64,000 bases of DNA from Azospirillum thiophilum (lineage in GTDB: Bacteria > Pseudomonadota > Alphaproteobacteria > Azospirillales > Azospirillaceae), in NCBI RefSeq assembly GCF_001305595.1, contig NZ_CP012405.1:231501-295500 (forward strand), in the 5' to 3' direction. Position 1 is the stretch's first letter; the number at the start of each line of letters is the position of its first letter. Made by a program: the position numbers and the translations under genes. The notes beneath the pieces were generated by a model. It had not been told where the DNA came from, searched no databases, and worked only from the letters and a program-made list of their open reading frames with translations. Positions 50,299-59,117 of the stretch are shown in pieces.

Positions 50299-51746
50299 GC
50301 GCCCAGGGCAAACGGTTCGACTTCGACATCGCCGTGATCGGCGCCGGCCCGGCCGGTCTGGCCGCGGCGGCGCTGGCGGCGTCCAAGGGCGCGTCGGTGG
50401 TGCTGCTGGACGAACAGGCGGAACCCGGAGGCCAGATCTACCGCGCCGTCACCGAGACGCCTGTCCGCGACCGCAAGATTCTGGGACCGGACTATTGGCA
50501 TGGGGCGGAGCTGCTGGGGCCGCTGCGCGACAGCGGCGCCACCCATTGGCCGGGCACCACCGTGTGGAGCGTCGCCCGCCCGCGGGAAGACGCCGCCGAC
50601 GGACAGCGCCGCATCCAGATCGGCCTGTCGCGCAACGGCGCCGCGGCGATGCTGACGGTGCGCCATGTCATCATGGCGACCGGCGCGCTGGAACGTCCCT
50701 TCCCGATCCCCGGCTGGACTCTGCCGGGCGTGCTGGGGGCCGGCGCGGCGCAGGTTCTGCTGAAGACCTCCGGCCTCGTGCCGTCGGGCGCCACGGTGAT
50801 GGCGGGCAGCGGACCGCTGCTGTGGCTGCTGGCCTGGCAATATCTCCAGGCCGGCGCGCGGATCGACGCGATCCTCGACACCACGCCCAAGGAGAACTGG
50901 CGCGCCGCCCTGCCGCTGCTGCCGGGATTCCTGCGCTCCCCCTATCTCGGCAAGGGCATGAAGCTGATGCTGGAAGTTCGGCGCAAGCTGACCGTCATCG
51001 GCAACGTCACCGCCCTGCGCGCAGAGGGAGATGGCGCGCTGAAGAGCGTCACCTACACCCGCAACGGAACCGAACACCGGTTGCCGGCCGACACGCTGCT
51101 GCTGCACCAGGGCGTGATCCCGAACCTGAACCTCGCCAACGCCACCGGCTGCGCCCAGCGCTGGGACGAGGTGCAGCGCTGCTGGCGGCCGACCACCGAC
51201 GAGTGGGGCGCCACCTCGGTCGAGGGCGTGTCGTTGGCCGGCGACGGTGCCGGCATCGGCGGCGCCCGCGCGGCGGAAGAGGCCGGACGGTTGGCGGCGC
51301 TTGATGCGCTGCACCGGCTTGGCCGCATCGACCGGGCCCGGCGCGACGAGGAGGCCGCGCCCTTCCGCGCCGCGCTGGACCGCACGCTGACCGGACGCAA
51401 GTTCCTGGATGTCCTCTACAGCCCGGCGCGAGCCTTCCGGGCGCCGGCCGACGACACCATCGTCTGCCGCTGCGAGGAGATCACCGCCGGCGCGGTGCGC
51501 GAGGCGGTGCGGCTCGGCTGCTCCGGCCCCAATCAGGCCAAGAGCTTCCTGCGCTGCGGCATGGGACCGTGCCAGGGCCGGCTGTGCGGCCCGACGGTGA
51601 CGGAGGTCATCGCGGCAGAGCGCGGCGTCTCCCCGGCCGAGGTCGGCTACTACCGGCTGCGGCCGCCTGTCAAGCCGATCACGCTTGCCGAGTTGGCCGC
51701 CCTGCCGAAGACCGACGCCGACATCGACGCCGTCTTCAAGCATTGA
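50295..51746 (+). CDS. FAD/NAD(P)-binding oxidoreductase with BFD-type iron-sulfur domain (HcnB/OoxA-like)
   Basis: The 483-residue subunit has an N-terminal FAD motif FDIAVIGAGPAGLAAAALAA (residues 9-28), a second dinucleotide motif around GATVMAGSGPLLWLLAW near 165, and a C-terminal BFD-like [2Fe-2S] domain with CRCEEITAGAVREAVRLGC and CGMGPCQGRLCG (about 395-440). This is the alpha subunit of multi-subunit amine/opine dehydrogenases. Translationally coupled to the small subunit gene, 13 bp before the second DadA-like gene. Confidence 0.9.
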   Translation: MSAQGKRFDFDIAVIGAGPAGLAAAALAASKGASVVLLDEQAEPGGQIYRAVTETPVRDRKILGPDYWHGAELLGPLRDSGATHWPGTTVWSVARPREDAADGQRRIQIGLSRNGAAAMLTVRHVIMATGALERPFPIPGWTLPGVLGAGAAQVLLKTSGLVPSGATVMAGSGPLLWLLAWQYLQAGARIDAILDTTPKENWRAALPLLPGFLRSPYLGKGMKLMLEVRRKLTVIGNVTALRAEGDGALKSVTYTRNGTEHRLPADTLLLHQGVIPNLNLANATGCAQRWDEVQRCWRPTTDEWGATSVEGVSLAGDGAGIGGARAAEEAGRLAALDALHRLGRIDRARRDEEAAPFRAALDRTLTGRKFLDVLYSPARAFRAPADDTIVCRCEEITAGAVREAVRLGCSGPNQAKSFLRCGMGPCQGRLCGPTVTEVIAAERGVSPAEVGYYRLRPPVKPITLAELAALPKTDADIDAVFKH

Positions 51747-51759
51747 CGGAAGGCGCCCG

Positions 51760-52917
51760 ATGACCGCGATCGCCTCCCCCCGCCCGACCTTGCCCCAACC
51801 GTCCATCCAGCGTCCCGACGTCATCGTCATCGGCGGCGGCCTGCATGGCTGCTCGGCCGCCCTGCATCTGTCGATGCGCGGCGTCCGGGTGCTGGTGCTG
51901 GAAAAGGACCATGTCGGCCGCCACGCCTCCGGCGTCAATGCGGGCGGCGTGCGCCAGCTCGGCCGCCATGTGGCGGAGGTGCCGCTGTCCGTCGCCTCCA
52001 TGGCGCTGTGGCACCACATCGGCGAGCTGGTGGACGACGATTGCGGCTTCGAGAGCCACGGGCAGGTCAAGGTGGCGGAGAGCGGGGCGGAGCTGGCGAT
52101 GCTGGAGGCCCGCGTCGCGGAACTGCAAGCGCTGGGATTCACCCACGAGGAGGTGGTCGGCCGGGACGAGCTGCGGGCGCTGGTCCCCGCCATCGCCGAT
52201 CATTGCGTCGGCGCGCTGGTCTCGCGCGGCGACGGGGCGGCGATCCCCTTCCGCACCACCTTCGCCTTCCGGCGCAAGGCGATCTCGCTCGGCGCCCGCT
52301 TCCAGGAGGGCGGGGCCGTGACCCGGCTGGTCCGCCAGGGCGGTCTGTGGAGCGTGGAGACCGGCGATGGCGGCAGGTTCGAGGCGCCGGTGGTGGTGAA
52401 CTGCGCCGGCGCCTGGGCCGACCGCGTCGCCGCCCAGGTGGGGGAACCGGTCCCGCTGGAGGTCATCGCCCCGATGCTGATGATCACCGCCCGCGTGCCG
52501 CCCTTCATCAAGCCGGTGGTGGGCGCGACCGGCCGCACCCTGTCCTTCAAGCAGTTCCCCAACGGCACCGTGCTGATCGGCGGCGGGCTGCTCGGCCGGG
52601 CGGAGCGGGACGAGAACCGGACCGAGCTGGACTTCTCGCAGGTGACGGTGAATGCCCGCACGGTGTGGGATTTGTTCCCGGCCATTCGCGGCGCCACCAT
52701 CGTCCGCGCCTGGGCTGGGATCGAGGCGCGGATGCCCGACCAGATCCCGGTCATCGGCCCCAGCGGGACGGAACCGGACCTCTACCACGCCTTCGGCTTC
52801 TCGGCGCACGGCTTCCAGCTCGGCCCGATCGTCGGCAGGATCACCGCCGACCTGATCACCGGGGGCGCCACCGACCTGCCCATCGCCCCCTTCCGCATCG
52901 GCCGCTTCGCCGACTGA
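51760..52917 (+). CDS. FAD-dependent oxidoreductase, DadA-like (HcnC/OoxB-type subunit 2)
   Basis: The 385-residue flavoprotein has PDVIVIGGGLHGCSAALHLS near residues 19-38 and a DAO-type C-terminal domain ending with YHAFGFSAHGFQLGPIVGRI. It is a second catalytic-type subunit in the same operon as the 48870-50003 protein. Most systems of this type have one; the two here differ in sequence (YDVAVIGGGLVGSALAW against PDVIVIGGGLHGCSAAL). It may replace or complement the first to handle another substrate. Followed 25 bp later by a RidA gene. Confidence 0.88.
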   Translation: MTAIASPRPTLPQPSIQRPDVIVIGGGLHGCSAALHLSMRGVRVLVLEKDHVGRHASGVNAGGVRQLGRHVAEVPLSVASMALWHHIGELVDDDCGFESHGQVKVAESGAELAMLEARVAELQALGFTHEEVVGRDELRALVPAIADHCVGALVSRGDGAAIPFRTTFAFRRKAISLGARFQEGGAVTRLVRQGGLWSVETGDGGRFEAPVVVNCAGAWADRVAAQVGEPVPLEVIAPMLMITARVPPFIKPVVGATGRTLSFKQFPNGTVLIGGGLLGRAERDENRTELDFSQVTVNARTVWDLFPAIRGATIVRAWAGIEARMPDQIPVIGPSGTEPDLYHAFGFSAHGFQLGPIVGRITADLITGGATDLPIAPFRIGRFAD

Positions 52918-52942
52918 CCCCCACATCATCGGAGCTTCCCCC

Positions 52943-53290
52943 GTGACGATCCAGCGCTTCCACCTGACTCCCCGTCTCTGCGACATGGTCATCCACAAGG
53001 ACACCGTCTATTTGGCAGGCCAGATCGTCGATGACGGCTCCACCACCGTTGAGGCTCAGACCCGCGACGTACTGCGCCAGATCGACGCCCTGCTGGCCGA
53101 AGCCGGGACGAGCAAGAGCAACATCCTGACCGCCACCGTCTATCTGGCCGATATCGCCACCTTCGCCGAGATGAACGCCGCCTGGGACGCCTGGGTCGAC
53201 AAGGCCAACCCGCCGGCCCGCGCGACGGTGGAGGCCCGGCTGGCCGACCCGTCGATCCTGGTCGAGATCGTCGTCGTCGCCGGCCGCTGA
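52943..53290 (+). CDS. RidA-family reactive-imine deaminase
   Basis: The 115-residue YjgF/RidA protein (HLTPRLCDMVIHKDTVYLAGQIVDDG) carries the family arginine and glutamate sites in RATVEARLADPSILVEIVVVAG near 93-114. RidA proteins hydrolyse enamines and imines formed by amino-acid-oxidising or -eliminating enzymes. Placement 25 bp after the oxidase subunits fits this: the oxidase releases an imine, RidA converts it to ketone and ammonia. A paralogue of the same length is at 54119. Confidence 0.9.
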   Translation: MTIQRFHLTPRLCDMVIHKDTVYLAGQIVDDGSTTVEAQTRDVLRQIDALLAEAGTSKSNILTATVYLADIATFAEMNAAWDAWVDKANPPARATVEARLADPSILVEIVVVAGR

Positions 53291-53324
53291 CCCTTCCCAC
53301 CTGCCATTATTCCCGGAGCCTGCC

Positions 53325-54089
53325 ATGAAGCGCCTCCTCACGGGCGTTGCCGCCCTTCTGTTGCTTGTGTCCGGCGGTGTCGCCTCGGCGCAGGAGATCC
53401 GCATCGCCACCGAAGGCGCCTACCCGCCCTTCAACTTCACCCAGCCCGACGGCAAGGTCGCCGGGCTCGAGGTCGATCTCGCCAACGCGCTGTGCGAGCG
53501 GATGAAGCGCCACTGCACCATCGTGGCGCAGGACTGGGACGGCATCATCCCCGGACTGCTGGCGAAGAAGTACGACGCCATCATGGCAACGATGAACATC
53601 ACGCCGGAACGGGCGAAGGCCATCGGCTTCTCCACCCCCTACATGGTGGTTCCGGCCTATTTCGTGGCGCCGGCCAAGTCCGCCATCGACGGCTCGCCGG
53701 CCAGCCTGCACGGCAAGACCATCGGCGCCCAGGTCTCCACCACCCATTCCCGCTATGTCGAGAAGCATCTCGGCGGCGACGCCACGCTGAAGACCTACGA
53801 CACCGCCTCCAATCTGCTGGCCGACCTGAAGGCCGGGCGGGTGGACGCCGCCATCACCACCGGTGCCACCGCGTCCGACTGGGTCAAGGGCGACGGTGGC
53901 AAGTCGATCAAGCTGGTCGGCCAGCCGGTGATCGACCCCGAGGTGTTCGGCCCCGGCATCGGCGTCGGCCTGCGCAAGGAGGACACCGCGCTGAAACAGT
54001 CCTTCGACGAGGCCATCCGCGCGGTCGTGCAGGACGGAACGCTGGCAGGCATCGCCGCCCGCTACGTCGATTTCTCCATCACCCCGTGA
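53325..54089 (+). CDS. Amino-acid/opine-type periplasmic binding protein (HisJ/OccT-like)
   Basis: The 254-residue SBP_bac_3 protein has a signal peptide (KRLLTGVAALLLLVSGGVASAQ) and the motif IRIATEGAYPPFNFTQPDG, with AITTGATASDWVKGD near 175. It resembles lysine/arginine/ornithine and opine-binding proteins. No permease or ATPase gene is adjacent; it may use the amino-acid importer at 58.4-59.9 kb or one elsewhere. It sits between the two RidA genes in the oxidase operon. Confidence 0.88.
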   Translation: MKRLLTGVAALLLLVSGGVASAQEIRIATEGAYPPFNFTQPDGKVAGLEVDLANALCERMKRHCTIVAQDWDGIIPGLLAKKYDAIMATMNITPERAKAIGFSTPYMVVPAYFVAPAKSAIDGSPASLHGKTIGAQVSTTHSRYVEKHLGGDATLKTYDTASNLLADLKAGRVDAAITTGATASDWVKGDGGKSIKLVGQPVIDPEVFGPGIGVGLRKEDTALKQSFDEAIRAVVQDGTLAGIAARYVDFSITP

Positions 54090-54118
54090 CCCCTTTCAAA
54101 AACCAGGAGCATTTTCCA

Positions 54119-54466
54119 GTGATCAAGCGCATCGAGAAGACCAAGATCATGCACCGCGTCGTCGTCAACAACGGCACGGCCTATCTCGGCGGCATCATCG
54201 CCGACGACGTCGGCGTCGGCATGGGCGGCCAGGTCACGCAGATCTGCGGCAAGCTCGACCAGGTGCTGGCGATGGCCGGCAGCGACAAGACCAAGCTGCT
54301 GTCCGCCCAGCTGTTCATCACCGACATGAGTCTGAAGGACGAGATGAACGAGGCGTGGCTTGCCTGGCTCGACGGCAACGACCTGCCGGCCCGCGCCACC
54401 ATCGGCGTCGCCGACCTCGGCAAGCCGGAGATCAAGATCGAGGTGGTGGTCACCGCCGCCGTCTGA
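54119..54466 (+). CDS. RidA-family reactive-imine deaminase (second copy), GTG start
   Basis: The 115-residue protein begins with GTG at 54119 (M/VIKRIEKTKIMHRVVVNNG), about 10 bp after AGGAG; the next ATG (54149) would remove the conserved N-terminal strand. It is shaped like RidA subgroup members that pair with amino-acid or opine oxidases, with RATIGVADLGKPEIKIEVVVTA at the end. Identity to the first copy is modest, so it is an old duplicate or separately acquired. Confidence 0.88.
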   Translation: MIKRIEKTKIMHRVVVNNGTAYLGGIIADDVGVGMGGQVTQICGKLDQVLAMAGSDKTKLLSAQLFITDMSLKDEMNEAWLAWLDGNDLPARATIGVADLGKPEIKIEVVVTAAV

Positions 54467-54505
54467 TCGGACGCCATCCGGCTGGAGTCTTCCGACGGAC
54501 CATGC

Positions 54506-54534
54506 GACGCCCCGTGCCCGACGCGCGGGGCGTC
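54506..54534. terminator. Terminator after the RidA operon
   Basis: A 9-bp stem (GACGCCCCG/CGGGGCGTC, 11-nt loop) lies 39 bp after the last RidA stop and is followed by ACTGTTTGTGTTACTATTTT, a T-rich run. It also lies just beyond the stop of the leftward MFS gene, so it may work on both strands. Confidence 0.65.
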
Positions 54535-54547
54535 ACTGTTTGTGTTA

Positions 54548-56137
54548 CTATTTTGGGGCCGGGCGCAGCAACGCGATCAGCAGCAGTCCGCCCACGATGA
54601 ACCAGCCGATCACGACGAAGCCGTCGATGTAGGCCAGCACATAGGCCTGCTTGCGCACCGCCGCCGACATCAGCGACAACGCCCGCTGCGTCGCCTCCTC
54701 GGTCCCGGTCGAACGGGCGGCGACCCGCGCCATGGTGCCGGCCAGCCGGCCGACGGTGTCGGCGTCTCCCGCCACCACGTCGGACACCAGCCGGAAGCTG
54801 TGGAACTGCTCGCGCACGCGGACGAAGGTCTGCATGAAGGCCGCGCCCAGTTCGCCGCCCAGCAGCCGGGCGGTCTGCACCAGCGCGCCCAGCGCCAGGA
54901 TGTGGGCCTGGGACAGGTTCTTGATGTTGAAGTAGATCAGCGACGTCATGGCGAAGGACTGGCCGAAGGCCTGGAGCATCTGCGAGGGCAGGAAATCTGC
55001 GCCGACCCAGTCGGCCGTCAGCTGCGACGCGAGCCAGCAGGCGATCCCCACCGCCGCGAAGCCGACCGCCATCAGCACGCGCGGATCGGCATGGCGCAGC
55101 AGCGTGCCGACCAGCGGCGCCAGCAGGAATTGCGGCAGCGCGATCAGCAGCAGCGTGTCCCCCACCTCCAGCGCCCGGTAATTGTTCACCGTGATCAGGT
55201 ATTGCGGGACGAGGAAGGCGGTCGACAGCATGACCAGCCGCAGCAGCACCAGCAGCAGGCACAGAAGCGGGATGTTGCCGCGGAACAGCACGCCGAAGGT
55301 GATCCAGGGCTTCGGACAGGTCAGTTCCTGCATGACGAAGGCGGCGACCAGCAACCCACCCCCCAGCAGCAGGCCGGTGACGAGGCCGGAGTTCAGCCAG
55401 TCCAGCCGGTTGCCCTGGTCGAGCGCTGCGTAGAGCATGGCGAAGCCGGCGCTGGCATAGAGGATGCCCCACCAGTCCGCGCCCTTCATCAGGTCGCGGC
55501 GTACCGGCTCGGCCGGCATGCCGAAATGGATGCAAAGCGCCATCAGCGGCGCCAGCAGCGCCGTGTCCCAGAACAGCCAGCGCCAGTCGAGATTTTCGAT
55601 GACCCAGCCTTCGATGGAGGCGGAGAAGTTCAGCGACAGCTCGACATTCATCGCGTAGACGGCGATGCCGTAGACCAGATAGCGCGGCGGCAGGTTGCGG
55701 ACGATGAAGCCGATGGTCAACGGGATGAAGGTGCCCGACGACAGCCCGGCCAGCACCTGGAAGGTAAGCACACCGGTCAGCGTTCCGGTCAGCGGCAGCG
55801 CCAGCGTCGCCAGTCCGTAGGTGACCGAGGAGACCAGCAGCACCCGCCGCGGCCCGAACACCACGCCAAGGAAGGCGGCGGCCGGCGCCACCAGCATCTG
55901 CGCCACCGTGTAGGCGGTGGGGATCCATGCCCCCTCGTCGAAGCCGGCACCGATGGCGCCGCGGATGTCGGCCAGCCCGAAGCTGGTGATGCGTGCGGTC
56001 AGGGTGGAGATCAGCGCTCCCAGCAGCACGCCCAGCAGCCCGATCACCGGATGATGGGTGAGGACCGGTGCGGCCTCCCGGCCGGCGCCCGGCAACAAAA
56101 GCCGCCCAGCCGCCCGTCCGGCGATGTCCGCGCTCAC
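54548..56137 (-). CDS. DHA2-family MFS multidrug exporter (EmrB-like)
   Basis: The 529-residue inner-membrane protein has about 14 hydrophobic segments as in EmrB. The start is a GTG at 56137 that overlaps the preceding gene's stop as GTGA; the open frame continues upstream but there it is antisense-like arginine-rich sequence. The DHA2 pattern is seen in GLADIRGAIGAGFDEGAWIPTAY near 58-80 (core FDEGAWIPTAYTVAQM). With the adaptor next to it, it should form a tripartite pump with an outer-membrane channel encoded elsewhere. Drug or metabolite substrate unknown. Confidence 0.9.
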   Translation of the reverse strand: MSADIAGRAAGRLLLPGAGREAAPVLTHHPVIGLLGVLLGALISTLTARITSFGLADIRGAIGAGFDEGAWIPTAYTVAQMLVAPAAAFLGVVFGPRRVLLVSSVTYGLATLALPLTGTLTGVLTFQVLAGLSSGTFIPLTIGFIVRNLPPRYLVYGIAVYAMNVELSLNFSASIEGWVIENLDWRWLFWDTALLAPLMALCIHFGMPAEPVRRDLMKGADWWGILYASAGFAMLYAALDQGNRLDWLNSGLVTGLLLGGGLLVAAFVMQELTCPKPWITFGVLFRGNIPLLCLLLVLLRLVMLSTAFLVPQYLITVNNYRALEVGDTLLLIALPQFLLAPLVGTLLRHADPRVLMAVGFAAVGIACWLASQLTADWVGADFLPSQMLQAFGQSFAMTSLIYFNIKNLSQAHILALGALVQTARLLGGELGAAFMQTFVRVREQFHSFRLVSDVVAGDADTVGRLAGTMARVAARSTGTEEATQRALSLMSAAVRKQAYVLAYIDGFVVIGWFIVGGLLLIALLRPAPK

Positions 56138-57237
56138 CGCACGGTCTCCCCGGCCGTTCCCTCGGTGTCGATGGTGACGACGACCGACATGCCCGGGCGC
56201 AGCCGGTCCCGCAACGGATTGGGGTCGTCGAGGACGATCTTCACCGGGATGCGCTGGACGATCTTGGTGAAGTTGCCGGTCGCGTTGTCCGGAGGCAGCA
56301 GGGCGAACTGGCTGCCGCTGGCCGGCGATTGGGCGGCGACCCGCCCGCCGAGCGGAGTGTCGGGAAAGCTGTCGACCCGGATCGTCGCCGGCTGGCCGGC
56401 CCGGATGCGGGTCATCTGGGTTTCCTTGTAATTGGCGATCACCCACACCGCCGGCAGCGGCACCAGCGTGATGATCTGGCTGCCCTGCCCGACATACTGG
56501 CCGGGGCGGACCTGCCGCAGGCCGACCATCCCGTCGGCGGGGGCGCGGATCGTCGTGCGGTCCAGCGTGATGCGGGCAAGGTCGAGGTCTGCCTGCCGCT
56601 GCAGTCGGGTGGCCTGGGCCTGACGGACCTGCACATCGATGCCGTCGAACGCCGCCTTCTGCTGATCGACCAGCGCCTGCCCGGCTTCCAGCGCCGCCTG
56701 GGCGCGGCGGGACGTCGCCTGGGCCTGCTGCAGCGCCTGCAGCGTGCCGGCCAATCCCTGTTCGGACAGTGAATGCTGGCGCGACTCCTCCAGCCGCGCC
56801 CGCCATGCGTCGGCCTCCAGCCCGTGGACATTGGCCTCGGCTTGATCGACCAGGGCACGCTGGATGCGTTTCTGGATGTCGAACTGGGCGATCGCCGCAT
56901 CGGCCGCCGCCAGCGCCGCCTCCGCCTGCTCCACCCGGGCACGGTAATCGTCGTCGACGATGATCGCCACCGGGTCGCCGATCCTCACCCGCTGGAAATC
57001 CCCCACCGGCATGTCGCGGACGATGCCCGACACCTGGAACGACAGCGGCGTGATGTCGGACTGGAGATAGGCGTCATTGGTGCTCTGCCGCGTCGCCGAC
57101 CCGATCCAGCGGTCCCAGCGCGTCGCGAAGGCCGCCACCAGCACCGCCGCCAGCCCCAGCACCGCCAGACGGACCAGCCACGGGCTCCAGGCGACCGGCG
57201 GAGGCGCGGCAGGAGGAGGCGCGGCGGCGTCTGTCAT
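56134..57237 (-). CDS. Membrane fusion protein (HlyD/EmrA family)
   Basis: The 367-residue periplasmic adaptor has one N-terminal membrane anchor (WLVRLAVLGLAAVLVAAF, about 20-39), the biotinyl-lipoyl start STNDAYLQSDITPLSFQVSGIV near 52-73, a long alpha-helical hairpin (about 100-205) rich in Ala/Gln, and the beta-barrel strand TIRAPADGMVGLRQVRPGQYVG near 222. ATG 57237 is 8 bp after GGAG. Its stop overlaps the EmrB-like start. Confidence 0.92.
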   Translation of the reverse strand: MTDAAAPPPAAPPPVAWSPWLVRLAVLGLAAVLVAAFATRWDRWIGSATRQSTNDAYLQSDITPLSFQVSGIVRDMPVGDFQRVRIGDPVAIIVDDDYRARVEQAEAALAAADAAIAQFDIQKRIQRALVDQAEANVHGLEADAWRARLEESRQHSLSEQGLAGTLQALQQAQATSRRAQAALEAGQALVDQQKAAFDGIDVQVRQAQATRLQRQADLDLARITLDRTTIRAPADGMVGLRQVRPGQYVGQGSQIITLVPLPAVWVIANYKETQMTRIRAGQPATIRVDSFPDTPLGGRVAAQSPASGSQFALLPPDNATGNFTKIVQRIPVKIVLDDPNPLRDRLRPGMSVVVTIDTEGTAGETVR

Positions 57238-57561
57238 GCGTGACACTCCAAGGAGCTCGATTCCGGTTTCGGTTCCCCGACCCTACCCCAGGCCCCGCGA
57301 AAAGGCGCGGTGCACCAAAGTGTAGCCCCACGGCTCCGGTTCGCGGCCATCGACGGCGACGGCCGCGCCGGGAGAATTTCCCACGAAAATCCGTTCGCGG
57401 TACGCATTATGCACAGTTGATATACGCTAAATAGGTATCGTATTCCCTTGTCCCGGCATATTCTTCCCTGTAGCGTGACGGGAACCGCCCGGCGCCGGCA
57501 GAGCGCCCAAGGTGGCGGACCAACCCAACCTTCCAATCCGATAAACACCGGGCACCAACCG
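57238..57561. other. Divergent promoter region, efflux pair and amino-acid importer
   Basis: These 324 bp hold no gene. An AT-rich part at about 57395-57450 contains GCACAGTTGATATACGC and CTAAATAGGTATCG, likely promoter elements for the importer. A purine-rich ribosome site before ATG 57562 is weak (CACCAACCG). Confidence 0.5.
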
Positions 57562-58335
57562 ATGAACTGGCTGAAATCGCTTCTCGTCGCCGGCCTGATC
57601 CAGGTCGCCGCCGTCGCCTCCGCTCAGGCCCAGACGGATCTTGACCGCATCAAGGCGGACGGCGTTCTGAAGATCGGGACGGAGGGCACCTATGCCCCCT
57701 TCACCTATCATGACGCCTCCGGCACGCTCGTCGGCTTCGACGTGGAGATCGGGCGCGAGGTCGCCAAGCGCATCGGCGTCAAGGCGGAGTTCCTGGAAGG
57801 CAAGTGGGACGGGCTGATCGCCGGCCTGGACGCCCGCCGCTACGACGCCGTGATCAATCAGGTCGGCATCACCGAGGCGCGCAAGGCCAAGTACGATTTC
57901 TCCGACCCCTACATCACCAGCCGCGCCGTGCTGATCGTGCGGGGCGACAACGACGCCATCAAGGGTTTCGCCGACCTGAAGGGCAGGAAGGCGGCCCAGT
58001 CGCTGAGCAGCAACTTCGGCAAGCTGGCAGAGGCGTCGGGCGCCCAACTGGTCGGCACCGACGGCTTCGACCAGTCGATCCAGCTCGTCCTGAACGGCCG
58101 GGCCGACGCGACCGTCAACGACAGCCTGTCATTCCTGGACTTCAAGAAGCAGAAACCCAACGCCAACGTGAAGATCGCCGCGACCCAGGACGCCGCCGAC
58201 CATTCCGGCATCATCGTCCGCAAGGGCGAGGCGACGCTGGTGGCCGCGATCAACGATGCCCTGACCGCCATCAAGGCCGACGGCACCTACAAGACCATCT
58301 CGCAGAAATATTTCGGCGACGACGTTTCGAAGTGA
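57562..58335 (+). CDS. Amino-acid ABC transporter binding protein (FliY/TcyA-like)
   Basis: The 257-residue periplasmic SBP_bac_3 protein has a signal peptide (LKSLLVAGLIQVAAVASAQAQ) then GVLKIGTEGTYAPFTYHD, the standard ligand-binding start, with GKWDGLIAGLDARRYDAVINQVGIT near 75-99. The DGLIAGLDA/RYDAVINQV type is close to cystine-binding proteins. First gene of a three-gene importer; a longer in-frame start at 57448 would place basic sequence before the signal peptide. Confidence 0.9.
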   Translation: MNWLKSLLVAGLIQVAAVASAQAQTDLDRIKADGVLKIGTEGTYAPFTYHDASGTLVGFDVEIGREVAKRIGVKAEFLEGKWDGLIAGLDARRYDAVINQVGITEARKAKYDFSDPYITSRAVLIVRGDNDAIKGFADLKGRKAAQSLSSNFGKLAEASGAQLVGTDGFDQSIQLVLNGRADATVNDSLSFLDFKKQKPNANVKIAATQDAADHSGIIVRKGEATLVAAINDALTAIKADGTYKTISQKYFGDDVSK

Positions 58336-58436
58336 CGGCACGGGACCGGCGCTGACCCCTCTCTATCCGGGAAGGGGCGGCGCCGCCATGTCCCGGCCCC
58401 GATTTTGCGCCCTGAACCCGCGAGAGGCACTTTCCC

Positions 58437-59117
58437 GTGCTGCACTGGCTTACCCTGATGGCGGACTCGCTTCCGTCGCTGCTGTGGGCGGCGCTGACCT
58501 TCACCGTTCCGCTGACGCTGGCGTCCTTCGCGCTCGGCCTTGCCGTCGGGTTGGCGGCGGCGGTGATCCGGCTGTTCGGTCCGGCCCCGCTGGCCGCCGC
58601 CATCCGTTTCTATGTCTGGATCATCCGCGGCACGCCGCTGCTGGTGCAGCTGTTCCTGATCTTCTACGGCCTGCCCAGCGCCGGCATCGTGCTGGACGCC
58701 TTCCCGGCGGCGCTGATCGGCTTCACGCTGAATGTCGGCGCCTACACCTCGGAGATCATCCGCGCCGTCATCGGCTCGGTCCCGAAGGGCCAGTGGGAGG
58801 CCGCCTATTCCATCGGCATGAGCTGGTCCCAGGCGATGCGGCGCACCATCCTGCCGCAGGCCGCGCGGGTGGCGGTGCCGCCGCTGTCCAACAGCTTCAT
58901 CTCGCTGGTCAAGGACACCTCGCTCGCCGCAGCCATCACCGTGCCGGAGCTGTTCCAGGCCGCCCAGCGCATCGTCGCGACCACCTACGAGCCGCTGATC
59001 CTGTATGTGGAGGCGGCGCTGATCTATCTGGCCCTCAGCTCCGTGCTGTCGGCGCTGCAGGTCCGGCTGGAGCGCCGGCTGGGCCAGTATGGCGGTTACC
59101 TGGAGGCCAAATCGTGA
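58437..59117 (+). CDS. Amino-acid ABC transporter permease (TcyB/GlnP family), GTG start
   Basis: The 226-residue inner-membrane protein begins at GTG 58437, about 7 bp after GAGAGG. Five or so hydrophobic segments and the HisMQ motif IIRGTPLLVQLFLIFYGLPS near 62-81, plus the EAA region SIGMSWSQAMRRTILPQAARVA near 125. It overlaps the ATPase gene by 4 bp (GTGA). Confidence 0.93.
   Translation: MLHWLTLMADSLPSLLWAALTFTVPLTLASFALGLAVGLAAAVIRLFGPAPLAAAIRFYVWIIRGTPLLVQLFLIFYGLPSAGIVLDAFPAALIGFTLNVGAYTSEIIRAVIGSVPKGQWEAAYSIGMSWSQAMRRTILPQAARVAVPPLSNSFISLVKDTSLAAAITVPELFQAAQRIVATTYEPLILYVEAALIYLALSSVLSALQVRLERRLGQYGGYLEAKS

Noticed and set aside
48870..52917. Hydrogen cyanide synthase (hcnABC)
   Set aside because: The subunit plan is shared with opine and amino-acid dehydrogenases; the extra DadA-like subunit, RidA genes and importers fit catabolism better than glycine-to-cyanide conversion.
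56138..56806. Upstream in-frame extension of the EmrB-like gene to 752 codons
   Set aside because: The added part is antisense-like translation of the HlyD-type gene in another frame, and a GTGA overlap with good placement of the first membrane helix gives the real start.
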